Source of the DNA: Streptomyces goshikiensis | GTDB taxonomy: Bacteria; Actinomycetota; Actinomycetes; Streptomycetales; Streptomycetaceae | Assembly (NCBI RefSeq): GCF_014650555.1 | Contig: NZ_BMVE01000007.1 | Span: forward strand, 62,001-126,000 | Reading direction: 5' to 3' | Length of the DNA: 64,000 nt | Shown: positions 45,678 through 55,078 of the stretch, piece by piece | Layout of the letters: each line of letters begins with the position of its first letter | How positions within the stretch are numbered: the stretch's first letter is position 1 | The notes under the pieces: generated by a model | Seen by the model: the letters and a program-made list of their open reading frames with translations, nothing else | Databases searched by the model: none | What the model was told of the DNA's origin: nothing | Program-made: the position numbers and the translations under genes

Positions 45678-48600
45678 TCAGGGGCGCGGGGGCAGCTGAT
45701 AGGCGCGCCGTTCCTCCCGCGTCGGCGGGTGCAGGATCCGGGCGGCGGCCAGCCGGAGCAGCGGCCCGGCGTCGGAGGCGGCCGGGGTCCACAGCCGTAC
45801 GGTCCGGTCGCGCGAGGCGGTGGCGATCCGGGTGCCGTCGGGGGACCAGCACAGCCCGTTGGCCCAGTCGGCGTGCACACCGAGGACCGAGACGGCCGTA
45901 CCGCCCGCCGGGTCCCAGAGCCGGACCGTCCGGTCCCGCGAGACCGAAGCGAGCCGCGCACCGTCGGGTGACCAGGCGAGGTCCTGGACCCGCTCGTCGT
46001 GCCCGGAGAGCACGACGGGCCCGGCTGCGGGGTCGGCGGCGGCCGCGCCGGGGTCGGCACCGGCCGCGCCGGGGAACTCCCATACGCGCAGGGTCCGGTC
46101 GCGCGATCCGGTGGCCAGCCGGGTGCCGTCCGGCGACCACGCGACCTTCCACACGTGGTCGGTGTGACCGCTCAGGGTGGCCACGGACCGGCCGCTCTCC
46201 GCGTCCCAGACGATGACCGTACGGTCGGTGCCGCAGGTCGCCAGCCACGCCCCGTCGGGGGACCAGTGCGCCCCCGTCACCCAGTCCGCGTGCCCCGACA
46301 GGACCCGGGGCGCCCGGCCGCCGGCCGCGTCCCAGACCCGTACGCTGCCGTCGCGCGAGGCGGTCGCGATCCGGGCGCCGTCCGGGGACCAGCACACCGC
46401 CGACAGCTCCTCGCGGTGCCCGTGGAGGGCGGTGTGCTCCGTACCGTCCGTCCCGTAGACGGCCGCGCTGCCGTCCCGGCGTCCCACGGCGATCCGCGTG
46501 CCGTCGGGGGACCAGGCGAGGTCCCCGCACTCCCCGGTGCGCAGGATCCCGGCGGGGGCGCCGTCGGCCGGGTCCCACAGCCGTACGGTGCCGTCCTGCG
46601 CGGCGCTCGCGAGCCGGGTGCCGTCCGGCGACCAGTCGGTCTGCCACACGGAGTCGGTGTGCCCGCGCAGCACCGCCCGCGGGGCGCCCGCGTCCCACAC
46701 GGCCACGGTCCGGTCGCGGGAGGCCGTCGCGAGCCGCGCCCCGTCGGGGGACCAGGCCACGGCGTACAGGGTGTCGGTGTGACCGGCCAGCCAGACGGCC
46801 GCGGCGTCCTGCGGATCGGGCGCGTCCAGGTCCCAGATCCGGGCGCCCCGGTCCTGGTCCCCGGCGGCGAGCCGGCGCCCGTCCGGGGACCAGGCCAGGC
46901 AGTTGATGCCGTCCATGCTCCGCAGGGTGCGCAGGTTCTCGCCGGTGTACGGGTCCCAGAGCACGGCCGTCCGGTCCGTGGAGCCGGAGGCCAGCCGGGT
47001 GCCGTCCGGGGACCAGGCGAGCGCGGCCACGGTGTCCTGGTGCCGCAGCACCCGGACCACCCGGCCGTCCGCCACCCGCCAGATCCGCACCCGGCGGTCC
47101 TTCCCGGACGCGGCCAGCAGCGTCCCGTCCGGCGACCAGACCGCGTTCCACAGCATGCGGGCGTGCCCGACGAGGGTCCCGGCCAGGGTGAGGGTGTCGG
47201 TGTGCCACAGCCGCAGCGGGCCGGCGCCGCCCGTGACCAGGAGCCGGCCGTCCGGGGAGAACGCCACCACGGAGAGTCCGGTGCCGCCGCCCCCGCCGCG
47301 CATGTCCGGCTGGCTCACGGTGTTCAGCGGCCGCCAGGTGGTGGTGGACCACAGCGTGAGGCGGGCGTCGCGCGTCACGCACGCCAGCCGGGTGCCGTCG
47401 GGGGACCAGGCCACCGCGCGCGGCCAGTCGCCCGGGACGGGGATCTCGACCGGCGCCGCCGCGGAGCCGCTCCCGCCGTCCGCTCCCGCCTCCGGTTCCG
47501 ATGCGGGACCGGTTCCGGCTCCGGGCCCGGTCTCGGACGCGGCCCCCGCCCCGGACTCCAGCCCGGCACCGGACCACACCCGGATCCGCCCGTCCCCCGA
47601 ACAGGCCGCGAGCCGGCTGCCGTCGGGGGACCAGGCCGCGCCCGTGACCGGCCGGTCGAAGTCCTGGTGGACGGCCCGCAGCCGGGAGGCGTCCACCGCC
47701 GACCGCAGCGCCTGGACGGCGGCCGGTGTCGGCGCGTACTCGGTGACCGCGGCGTGGGCGATGCCGATCGCGGTCTCCGGCTCCCGCTCCACGTTCTCCA
47801 GCACCCGCGCGGCCACGGCGTCCGCGGTACGGGCCCGGGCGTCGCCGTCGCAGCGGGCGGAGGCCCCGACGAACTCCGCCGCGAGCCCGGACAGCGGAGC
47901 CCCGGCGCCCGCCTGCCACGCCCGGGCCGCCTGGAGCCGCTCCCCGGTCAGCAGATAGGCCCCGGCGCGCCCGGCGAACTCCCACTCCTGCGCCCAGCGC
48001 TCCAGCTCGGCCCGGCGGCGCAGCTGGTCGAGCCGGTCCGCGACGGCCAGCCGCAGCGGCCGCCACTGCCGCAGCAGCGCCTCGTGCGCGACGCCGAGCG
48101 TCCCGGCGTCCGAGGTGAGCAGCCGGCCGGCGACGAACGCGTCCGCCATCTCCCGCTCGGCGGGGCCGAGTTCGTCCCTCGGTACGCGCCGGCGGGTCGG
48201 CTCGTCCCGCTCCACGGTGACCAGCCGCAGCAGCATCTCCACGACCGGGTCGGCGCCCTCCCGGGGGCCCGGACCGAGCAGCGCCGCGTGGATCCGGTCG
48301 GCCTGACCGACCAGCGCGCCCGCGACCCCGCCGGCCTCCCGGTAGTGCGCGTGGGTGAGGGTGGACCCGGCGCCGCCGGCGCGCGCGTACAGCTCCTGGA
48401 GGGCGTACGCGAGCAGCGGGAGGGCGTCGCCGCCGCCGCAGTCGTCGACGATCCGGGACACCAGGCCCGGCTCGAAGGAGGCCCCGGCCGCGGCCGCCGG
48501 CCGGGCCACCACCTCGTGCAGGGCGTCCCGCCCGAGGGGGCCGATCAGCACCGGTTCGTGCGCGAGTTCCGCGAGGTCCGCCTCCAGGAACCCGGTCAGG

Positions 48601-49286
48601 AAGTCGGACCGGAGCGTGCCGACGAGCCACACCTTCGGTTCCCGGCGCAGCAGTTCCCGTACCTCCGCGGCGAACGCCGTCCGCTCCCCGGGCCCCGACA
48701 GCGTCAGCAGTTCCTCCAGCTGGTCCACCACCAGCACGAGCGGCCGCGCCCGCCCGGCCTCGGCGACCGCCTGCCGGAGCGCGCCGACCGGGTCGCTCCC
48801 CGGGGTGAAGACGGGCCCCGCGTGCCAGCGGGAGCGGCGCGCGGTCAGGGCGGGCAGCAGCCCGGCGCGCACCAGGGAGGACTTGCCCGATCCGGAGGGG
48901 CCGACCACGGTCACGAACCGCCGGGCCCTGGCCGGTACGGGCGGGTGCAGCCGGGCCACCAGCTCGGCGGTCTCCCGCTCGCGGCCGAAGAACACGGCCG
49001 CGTCCGCCTCCCCGAACGCCTCCAGGCCCGGGTACGGGGGCTGCCCGGCCGTCCACGACGGGGGCGCGGGCAGCGGGCGCCGCTCCAGCCAGCGCAGCCA
49101 CACCTGACCGCAGGCCAGGGCGAGGAGCGCCAGCCCGACCAGGGGTATCGACCACGCGCGCAGCACCCGCAGCGGCAGCGGCACCTCGCCCTCCACGCTC
49201 GTCGCGTAGTTGGTGGCTATCCCGAGCAGGGCTCCCAGCAGCATCAGAAGGACGTCGAGTACCAGTGCGAGGGGCCGTCGTTGCAT
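45678..49286 (-). CDS. Membrane nSTAND NTPase with 14 WD40 repeats
   Basis: A 1202-residue protein from the ATG at 49286. It has two N-terminal membrane helices (about 5-25 and 43-66). A P-loop STAND NTPase follows: FFGRERETAELVARL, Walker A GPSGSGKSS (129-137) and the acidic Walker B region LVLVVDQLEELL. A helical region comes next, then from about residue 590 to the end 14 WD40 repeats with WSPDG/FSPDG signatures, enough for two seven-bladed propellers. STAND proteins are signal-sensing switches; the propellers should be the sensor. The Walker and membrane features are intact. It is divergent from a Ser/Thr kinase gene 192 bases away. Confidence 0.93.
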   Translation of the reverse strand: MQRRPLALVLDVLLMLLGALLGIATNYATSVEGEVPLPLRVLRAWSIPLVGLALLALACGQVWLRWLERRPLPAPPSWTAGQPPYPGLEAFGEADAAVFFGRERETAELVARLHPPVPARARRFVTVVGPSGSGKSSLVRAGLLPALTARRSRWHAGPVFTPGSDPVGALRQAVAEAGRARPLVLVVDQLEELLTLSGPGERTAFAAEVRELLRREPKVWLVGTLRSDFLTGFLEADLAELAHEPVLIGPLGRDALHEVVARPAAAAGASFEPGLVSRIVDDCGGGDALPLLAYALQELYARAGGAGSTLTHAHYREAGGVAGALVGQADRIHAALLGPGPREGADPVVEMLLRLVTVERDEPTRRRVPRDELGPAEREMADAFVAGRLLTSDAGTLGVAHEALLRQWRPLRLAVADRLDQLRRRAELERWAQEWEFAGRAGAYLLTGERLQAARAWQAGAGAPLSGLAAEFVGASARCDGDARARTADAVAARVLENVEREPETAIGIAHAAVTEYAPTPAAVQALRSAVDASRLRAVHQDFDRPVTGAAWSPDGSRLAACSGDGRIRVWSGAGLESGAGAASETGPGAGTGPASEPEAGADGGSGSAAAPVEIPVPGDWPRAVAWSPDGTRLACVTRDARLTLWSTTTWRPLNTVSQPDMRGGGGGTGLSVVAFSPDGRLLVTGGAGPLRLWHTDTLTLAGTLVGHARMLWNAVWSPDGTLLAASGKDRRVRIWRVADGRVVRVLRHQDTVAALAWSPDGTRLASGSTDRTAVLWDPYTGENLRTLRSMDGINCLAWSPDGRRLAAGDQDRGARIWDLDAPDPQDAAAVWLAGHTDTLYAVAWSPDGARLATASRDRTVAVWDAGAPRAVLRGHTDSVWQTDWSPDGTRLASAAQDGTVRLWDPADGAPAGILRTGECGDLAWSPDGTRIAVGRRDGSAAVYGTDGTEHTALHGHREELSAVCWSPDGARIATASRDGSVRVWDAAGGRAPRVLSGHADWVTGAHWSPDGAWLATCGTDRTVIVWDAESGRSVATLSGHTDHVWKVAWSPDGTRLATGSRDRTLRVWEFPGAAGADPGAAAADPAAGPVVLSGHDERVQDLAWSPDGARLASVSRDRTVRLWDPAGGTAVSVLGVHADWANGLCWSPDGTRIATASRDRTVRLWTPAASDAGPLLRLAAARILHPPTREERRAYQLPPRP

Positions 49287-49478
49287 AGCCGACGAACCTA
49301 GTCGCCGGGCCTCGGAGTTGGGAAACCGGGCCCGGCCCCCGGACACCGCGGCAGGGGCCGGACCGGCGAGCCGTGGCCGGCGCCGGCGGCCGGCATGTTC
49401 GCCGATCACCGGTGGCAGGGCCGGGATCGGTCATACCCTGGCGGGACACTGGGCAAGGCTTTGTCATGGGGGGTGGCG

Positions 49479-51080
49479 GTGCAGCGCGGTGAGCTGATCG
49501 CGGGGCGGTACGAACTGATCAAACGGCTCGGCCGGGGCGGCATGGGTGAGGTGTGGGCCGCACGGGACCGAACGCTGCGCCGGGACGTCGCGGTGAAGAT
49601 GCTGCACCTCGACGAGGCGGTCCACCCCGACCTGCCCCTCCGCTTCGAGCGGGAGGCGGTGGCCGCCGCCCAGATCAGCCATCCGAATGTCGTCGCCCTC
49701 TTCGACCGCGGCGTTCACGAGGACCTGTGGTTCCTCGTCATGGAGAGGGTCGACGGCACCGATCTCGCCCACCACATCCGCGCCGAGAACCCCATGGAAC
49801 CGGCCCGCGCGCTGGACATCGCGCGGGAGATCTGTGCCGCGCTCGTCGCCGCGCACCAGGCGCATGTCATCCACTACGACATCAAGCCGCACAACGTGAT
49901 GCTGACCCCGGACGGCCGTGTCAAGGTCGTCGACTTCGGCATAGCCGGCTTTCTCGGTACCACCTTCACCCTCGCCCCTTCTTCCCAGCTCACCCCCGCC
50001 GGGACCCCCCAGTACGGCGCGCCCGAGCAGTTCCTCACCGAACGCGGTGACGCGCGGTCCGACCTGTACGCCCTCGGCAGCGTCCTCTTCGCCCTCCTCG
50101 CCGGAGGGCCTCCGTTCGACGGCCACAGCAGCTTCGCCATCATGCAGCGCAAGCTCACCGAGGACGCCCCGTCTCTGGGTGAACTCCGCCCGGACCTGCC
50201 GGTCGCGGTCGTGCGCCTGGTCGATCAGCTGCTGGAGCGGGACCCGGACAGACGCCCCCAGACGGCAGCGGCGGTCCACGAACGGCTGGAGCGGCTCCGC
50301 GGCGCACTCCCGGATCCCCACGTCCCCCACGAGGCCACCGTCACTTCGACGTCCTCTCGTACCCTGGCCCCGCCTCCCACCCGGCGGGAACAGCCCACCC
50401 GGCGGGAGCCTCCCACCCGGCGGACGCCTTCCGCGGCCGGGGTCTTCGAAGTCTCCTGGTCCGGCCAGGAACCGATCACCGACTACGCTCCCTGCACGCG
50501 ACGGCCGTCCAGAACGGTGTTACGGGTCCTGGCGGTCTGGGTGATCACCGCGGCGGCTTGCCTGCTCTTGGCCACGGGCGCCGTCGCGGAGTGGGACCCG
50601 GCGCCGGACGGGCAGAGGAACCCGGCATGGGTGCTGCTCGCCATGGTGGCGGTCCTCGGCTCTCTGGCGGGGCTCCTGTGCCTCTTCCCTCTCGTGGAAG
50701 CCCTGCGCCTGTGGCCTCTGCTCCGCAGGTCAGGCGGAACGCCCTGGACCCTCACCGTCGGTCCGCAGGGCATCGCCACAACGGGAGGCGTGATTTCTCG
50801 TACGGTCGCCTGGGACCAGATGGAAGCGGTCACCAGGGAGTCCATCCGCGCCGCTGTGCCCTACGAGTTCACCGGGCTGCACATCCGTCTGGCGAAGGAC
50901 TCCAGCCAGTCTTTACGCGATCACCCGGCGGGCTGGCCCTACTCCGACGGCCCCACCCATCGCGGTGACGGCAAAGTACCGTTCTGTGTTCTCGGCCCAC
51001 TGACCACACAGCAGCGCATCCGGCTCGCCGAAGCCCTCACCCGGCACGGCGGTCCGCTCTGGTACCCGCTGGTGAGCTAG
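49479..51080 (+). CDS. Membrane Ser/Thr protein kinase, non-RD, with PH-like tail
   Basis: 533 residues from a GTG at 49479 behind GGGGGG. Kinase domain 10-275: GRGGMGEVW glycine loop, VAVK with Lys40, catalytic loop HYDIKPHN (Asp134, Tyr in place of the usual Arg), DFG at 152-154, and GTPQYGAPEQF. A Pro/Arg-rich linker with TRRE repeats follows, then two membrane helices (about 347-370 and 382-407) and a C-terminal domain of about 120 residues (LTVGPQGIATTGGVISRTVAWDQ) that looks like a bacterial PH domain. A Tyr at the HRD Arg is unusual in PknB-type kinases. The 3' end overlaps the convergent LysR gene by 44 bases. Confidence 0.93.
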   Translation: MQRGELIAGRYELIKRLGRGGMGEVWAARDRTLRRDVAVKMLHLDEAVHPDLPLRFEREAVAAAQISHPNVVALFDRGVHEDLWFLVMERVDGTDLAHHIRAENPMEPARALDIAREICAALVAAHQAHVIHYDIKPHNVMLTPDGRVKVVDFGIAGFLGTTFTLAPSSQLTPAGTPQYGAPEQFLTERGDARSDLYALGSVLFALLAGGPPFDGHSSFAIMQRKLTEDAPSLGELRPDLPVAVVRLVDQLLERDPDRRPQTAAAVHERLERLRGALPDPHVPHEATVTSTSSRTLAPPPTRREQPTRREPPTRRTPSAAGVFEVSWSGQEPITDYAPCTRRPSRTVLRVLAVWVITAAACLLLATGAVAEWDPAPDGQRNPAWVLLAMVAVLGSLAGLLCLFPLVEALRLWPLLRRSGGTPWTLTVGPQGIATTGGVISRTVAWDQMEAVTRESIRAAVPYEFTGLHIRLAKDSSQSLRDHPAGWPYSDGPTHRGDGKVPFCVLGPLTTQQRIRLAEALTRHGGPLWYPLVS

Positions 51081-51999
51081 GACGCGCCCGGACGGTGTCG
51101 GACGCCGCGCCGGCCGGGCCCGCCGCTTCGACGAGGGCTTCGACCAGGTCCTCGACGTACCGCGGCCGCGGCCGCCGGCGGCGGGGGGTGACCACCGCGA
51201 TGTGCCGGGCGGGACGCGGTGGTTCGACCCGTACCAGGTGGGTTCCGGCGGACTCCGGGGCCAGTGCGATCCCCGGGATCAGCGAGACGCCGACGCCCGC
51301 CGCGACCAGCGTCCGGGCGAAGAAGTAGTCGGTGGTGGAGCCCGCCACCCGCAGCTCGAACCCGGCCCGCTCCGCGTACCGGCGCAGGAAGGCCTCCGTC
51401 CGCAGACAGCCCAGCACCCAGCGGTCGGAAGCGAGTTCACCGAGGCCGACCTCCTCGCGCCCCGCGAGCCGGTGCCCGTCCGGGAGGACGAGCCACAGCG
51501 GGTCGTCCGTCAGCGGCGTCCGGTCCAGCCCGGTGTGCGGCGGCGGCGGGCCGTCGAAGTGGTACGTCAGCGCGAGGTCGGCGACGCCGCGGCGGACCAT
51601 CGTGACGGCGGCCTCCGGTTCGGCCTCCAGGACCGTCAGCTCCACCTCCGGATGCGCCCCGACGCACCGCGTCAGCGCCCCCGGCAGCAGCCGGCGGCCC
51701 CCGCTGGTGAACGTGGCGACCGTCAGCCGGGGCCGCTCCGTCAGCCGGTCGATCTCCCGGCGGACCAGGTCCAGTTCGGCGGTGATGGTCTCCGCCGTCT
51801 CCACCAGCAGCCGCCCGGGCTCGGTGAGCGTGACCCCGCGGGTGCTGCGCACGGCCACCGGCCGGCCCAGGCTCCGCTCCAGCGCCGCGATGTGCTGGGA
51901 CACCGCCGACGGGGTCATGAGCAGGGCGGCGGCGGCCCTGCTGAAGCTGCCGTGCTCGGCCACGGACCGCAGCACCCGCAGCCGCTGCACATCGATCAA
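51037..51999 (-). CDS. LysR family transcriptional regulator
   Basis: A 320-residue LTTR. The N-terminal winged helix-turn-helix is VLRSVAEHGSFSRAAAALLMTPSAVSQHIAALE; the effector domain from about 90 has the LTVATFTSGGRRLLPGAL and GVSLIPGIAL segments. It is divergent from the epimerase-like gene beginning 71 bases away at 52071, the classical arrangement for LTTR control of a target. Its 3' end overlaps the kinase gene. Confidence 0.92.
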   Translation of the reverse strand: MIDVQRLRVLRSVAEHGSFSRAAAALLMTPSAVSQHIAALERSLGRPVAVRSTRGVTLTEPGRLLVETAETITAELDLVRREIDRLTERPRLTVATFTSGGRRLLPGALTRCVGAHPEVELTVLEAEPEAAVTMVRRGVADLALTYHFDGPPPPHTGLDRTPLTDDPLWLVLPDGHRLAGREEVGLGELASDRWVLGCLRTEAFLRRYAERAGFELRVAGSTTDYFFARTLVAAGVGVSLIPGIALAPESAGTHLVRVEPPRPARHIAVVTPRRRRPRPRYVEDLVEALVEAAGPAGAASDTVRARPSSPAGTRADRRAG

Positions 52000-52070
52000 C
52001 AGTTTTCCTTCACGCGCGTTCAGTGAGCAGCCAGTTCCGCTGGCGACCCTACAGCGGCAGGGTCGGACCC

Positions 52071-52913
52071 ATGAAGCGGATTCTTGTCATCGGCGGCAGC
52101 CGGTACTTCGGAAAGCACCTGGTCAACCTGCTGGCGGAGGCCGGGCACGCGGTGAGCGTGCTCAACCGGGGCTCCGCCGTCCCGCCCCGGGGCGTGGGGC
52201 ACCTCGTCGCCGACCGGGACGACGAGGAGCGGCTGCGCGCCGCCCTCGGCGGGCGCACCTTCGACGCCGTCGTCGACCAGGTCTGCTACACGCCCGGTCA
52301 GGCGGCCGTGGCCCGCCGTGTCTTCGCCGGGCGGACCGGGCGGTACGTGATGACCTCGACGATGGAGGTGTACGACCCCGCGCCACCCACCGCCGAGGCC
52401 CTCGGCTACGCGGAGGGCAAGCGGCGGGCCGAGGAGGTGTTCCTGGCCGAGCCGGCCCCCTTCGCCTTCGCCACCGTCCGCACCGCGCACGTACTCGGCG
52501 GCGGCCGGGCGGATTTCACCGGGCGGCTGGCGCACTACGTCGGGCGGATCGCCGCCGGGGCGCCGGTCGAGGTGCACGCGGCCCCGTACGCGACCTCCTT
52601 CATCCACCACCACGAGATCGCGGAGTTCCTGGGCTGGGCGGCGACGGGTGCCTTCACCGGCGCCGTCGACGCCGCCTCGCACGGCGCGCTGGACGTGCGC
52701 GAGCTGTGCGGGCTGATCGCGGGGCGGCTGGGCCGGCCGGTCCGCTACCGGGTCGTCGCCCAGGGCGCCGCCGCCTCGCCGTTCTCCTTCGACCGCGCGT
52801 ACGCCCTGGACAACTCCCGTGCGGATGCGCTCGGTTTCCGCTTCGGCCACGTCGCGGACTGGCTTCCGCGCGCCGTCGACGAGACGCTCCGCGCCGCCCC
52901 GGACCGGGCCTGA
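52071..52913 (+). CDS. NAD-dependent epimerase/reductase-like protein
   Basis: A 280-residue extended SDR starting MKRILVIGGSRYFGKHLVNLL (GGxxxxG Rossmann loop). The lower part is YVMTSTMEVYDP, with the Tyr-Lys pair not in the usual YxxxK spacing. HHHEIAEFLGWA near 190-210 is a distinctive segment. Such proteins (NAD-dependent epimerase or dTDP-sugar reductase-like) act on sugar or isoprenoid substrates. The divergent LysR gene is the probable regulator. A short duplication CCTGAAGGAGACGG follows the stop. Confidence 0.8.
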   Translation: MKRILVIGGSRYFGKHLVNLLAEAGHAVSVLNRGSAVPPRGVGHLVADRDDEERLRAALGGRTFDAVVDQVCYTPGQAAVARRVFAGRTGRYVMTSTMEVYDPAPPTAEALGYAEGKRRAEEVFLAEPAPFAFATVRTAHVLGGGRADFTGRLAHYVGRIAAGAPVEVHAAPYATSFIHHHEIAEFLGWAATGAFTGAVDAASHGALDVRELCGLIAGRLGRPVRYRVVAQGAAASPFSFDRAYALDNSRADALGFRFGHVADWLPRAVDETLRAAPDRA

Positions 52914-52937
52914 AGGAGACGGCCTGAAGGAGACGGG

Positions 52938-53684
52938 CTAGCGGTCGCCCGCGTGCCGCTCCAGCGGAGTCGCCACCGCCGAGTTGCTCACACTGAACGT
53001 GACGCTCCCGGCCAGGTAGCGGTCGTCCGACCACTCGATCGGGCGCCCGGTGTTGGTGGCCGATACGTGCCGTTGGCGCAGCAGCGGGCTGCCGCGCCGG
53101 ATCCCCAGCAGCCGGGCGTCCTCACTGCCGGCCGCGAGCGCGTCGATCAGGTGCTCCCCGTAGTGCGCGACGATCGCGGAGCCGGCCGCGAGGCCGTCCA
53201 TGACCGAGCGGCAGTCCGGCTCCATCGCCTCGACCGCCGCCGCGACCCAGTCGGCGTACGCGGTGCGCTCCACCATGGTCGGCTCCCCGTCGAGCAGGCG
53301 CAGCCGCAGCACGGCCAGGATCTCCGTACCCGGCGCCAGCGCGAGGCGTTCGGCCTCCTCGGCGGTGGCGGGCCGCCGGGTCCGGGACAGGAAGCGGCTT
53401 CGGACCTCGTGTCCGACGCCCTCCGCCCACTGGGCGAAGCTGTTCAGTTCGCCGAAGCTGTGCCGGCGCTCCTGGCGCAGCACGATCCGCCGGGCGCCCT
53501 GCCGGGAGCCGATCAGCCCCTCGGAGGCGAGCGTGGCCACCGCCTGGCGGACGGTGCCGCGCGAGGCGGACCAGCGCGCGGCCAGGTCGCTCTCTGAGGG
53601 CAGCTGGGCCCCCACCGGGTAGTCGCCGGAGAGGATCGCGGCGCGCAGCGCCTCGGCGATCTCCAGATAGCGGACCCTGCCCAT
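52938..53684 (-). CDS. GntR family (HutC-type) transcriptional regulator
   Basis: A 248-residue regulator. The N-terminal winged helix is LEIAEALRAAILSGDYPVGAQLPSESDLAARWSASRGTVRQAVATL. The C-terminal UTRA domain has ILAVLRLRLLDGEPTMVERTAY and the ending YLAGSVTFS. GGAGG precedes the start. It is divergent from the ABC importer operon 224 bases away. The 16-bp palindrome at 53864-53879 in that gap fits a HutC/GntR operator, so it probably represses the importer in the absence of its ligand. Confidence 0.93.
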   Translation of the reverse strand: MGRVRYLEIAEALRAAILSGDYPVGAQLPSESDLAARWSASRGTVRQAVATLASEGLIGSRQGARRIVLRQERRHSFGELNSFAQWAEGVGHEVRSRFLSRTRRPATAEEAERLALAPGTEILAVLRLRLLDGEPTMVERTAYADWVAAAVEAMEPDCRSVMDGLAAGSAIVAHYGEHLIDALAAGSEDARLLGIRRGSPLLRQRHVSATNTGRPIEWSDDRYLAGSVTFSVSNSAVATPLERHAGDR

Positions 53685-53863
53685 CGCGTGTGCCTCCTCG
53701 CTCCTCGTCGTGTGCGGCCACCCTAACCAGGGGCCGTTCTCTTGATCATTGACGCTGATCTGTCACGACTTCTTTCGGTCATTCGCATCTCTTCGTCGAG
53801 CCGTGCTCCACGGTCCAGCCCCCGTTCACCGTCCGTACAGCGGGCACGGGCGAACTGGAGCCA

Positions 53864-53879
53864 ACTTGTTCAGACAAGT
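53864..53879. promoter_or_regulatory. 16-bp palindrome, likely HutC-type operator
   Basis: ACTTGT-TCAG-ACAAGT, a perfect six-base inverted repeat around TCAG. The length and GT-N4-AC core resemble HutC/GntR sites such as dre (ACTGGTCTAGACCAGT). It overlaps the -35 region of the importer promoter, whose -10 may be TAGTCT at 53891-53896. Confidence 0.65.
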
Positions 53880-53908
53880 GATTGCCCCCTTAGTCTCCGG
53901 GAGAGACC

Positions 53909-55078
53909 GTGCTCAGTTCCTCCGCCCGTCGCGGTGCGGCCGTACTGCTCAGCGCCGCCGTCCTGACCACCCTCAGCGCGTGCGGCGCCGCACCCGAGGA
54001 GAAGACCGCCGGCGCCGGCGCCGACGGCAAGGCCAAGGTCCAGCCGGGCGCCGCCACCTCGGTGGCCGACCTGGGCGGCATGGAAGCCCTGGTCGCGGCC
54101 GCCGAGAAGGAGGGCCAGCTCAATGTGATCGCGCTGCCGCCGGACTGGGCGAACTACGGCGAGATCGTCAAGGCCTTCCAGGCCAAGTACCCCAAGATCA
54201 AGATCAACAGCGAGAACCCGGACGCCGCCAGCGCCGACGAGATCGCCGCCGTCAAGTCCCGCAAGGGCCAAAAGCGCGCCCCCGACGTCCTGGACCTCGG
54301 CATAGCCTTCGCGCGCAGCGGCGCCACCGAGAACCTGTTCGCCCCCTACAAGGTCACCGCCTGGGCCAAGATCCCCGACGCCCAGAAGGACGCGGACGGC
54401 CGCTGGTACAACGACTACGGCGGCTACGTCTCCATCGGCTGCGACGCCGCCCGCATCCCGAACTGCCCGCAGACCTTCGCGGACCTGCTGAAGCCCGAGT
54501 ACAAGGGCAAGGTCGCCCTCAACGGCAACCCCACCAAGTCCGGCTCCGCCTTCGGCGGCGTCTACGCGGCCGCCCTCGCCAACAAGGGCTCCTTCGCCGA
54601 CGTCCAGCCCGGCATCGACTTCTTCGGCCAGCTGAAGAAGAGCGGGAACTTCATCCCGGTCGAGTCCACCCCGGCCACCGTGGAGAAGGGCGAGACGCCC
54701 ATCTCCATCGACTGGGACTACCTGAACGCCGGCTACGCCGACCAGTTCAAGGGCAAGGGCGTCGACTGGAAGGTCGCCGTCCCCACCGACGGCGTCTACG
54801 CCCAGTACTACTCGCAGGCCATCAACAAGGAGGCCCCGAACCCGGCGGCCGCCCGCCTGTGGATGGAGTTCCTCTACAGCGCCGAGGGCCAGAACCTCTG
54901 GCTGAAGGGCTACGCCCGCCCCGTCCTGCTCCCCGGCATGACCCAGGACGGCACCGCCGACAAGGAGGCCGTGGCCAAGCTCCCGAAGGTCGAGGGCACC
55001 CCGGCCTTCCCGGCCTCCGAGCAGCTCGACAAGGCCAAGGCCACCCTCGCCGAGAAGTGGGACAAGGCCGTCAGCTGA
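53909..55078 (+). CDS. ABC transporter substrate-binding lipoprotein
   Basis: A 389-residue lipoprotein: hydrophobic leader, lipobox LSAC, then a mature part with ALVAAAEKEGQLNVIALPPDW, DVLDLGIAFARSG and ISIDWDYLNAGY. This is the class that binds Fe(III), spermidine/putrescine or 2-aminoethylphosphonate (PhnS-like). The start is a GTG behind GGGAGAG. First gene of a five-gene operon with two permeases, an ATPase and a HAD phosphatase. The HAD gene suggests a phosphorylated substrate, but the ligand is not proven. Confidence 0.9.
   Translation: MLSSSARRGAAVLLSAAVLTTLSACGAAPEEKTAGAGADGKAKVQPGAATSVADLGGMEALVAAAEKEGQLNVIALPPDWANYGEIVKAFQAKYPKIKINSENPDAASADEIAAVKSRKGQKRAPDVLDLGIAFARSGATENLFAPYKVTAWAKIPDAQKDADGRWYNDYGGYVSIGCDAARIPNCPQTFADLLKPEYKGKVALNGNPTKSGSAFGGVYAAALANKGSFADVQPGIDFFGQLKKSGNFIPVESTPATVEKGETPISIDWDYLNAGYADQFKGKGVDWKVAVPTDGVYAQYYSQAINKEAPNPAAARLWMEFLYSAEGQNLWLKGYARPVLLPGMTQDGTADKEAVAKLPKVEGTPAFPASEQLDKAKATLAEKWDKAVS

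Noticed and set aside
45678..47700. Regular DNA repeats that could look like a CRISPR or other array
   Set aside because: They are degenerate WD40 repeat codons (WSPDG units) inside one gene, with no identical repeats or spacers.
45999..49301. An 1100-residue open frame on the plus strand opposite the nSTAND-WD40 gene
   Set aside because: It has no family motif, is Pro/Arg/Gly noise and mirrors the repeats of the real minus-strand gene; GC-rich DNA keeps antisense frames open.
52010..52044. Possible LysR box (TCAC-N9-GTGA) and GCCAG-TTCCG-CTGGC inverted repeat
   Set aside because: Short and imperfect; without binding data this cannot be separated from chance, although the position between the LysR and epimerase genes fits.
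52909..52940. Direct duplication CCTGAAGGAGACGG at the end of the epimerase-like gene
   Set aside because: Too short to call a mobile or regulatory element; probably slippage.
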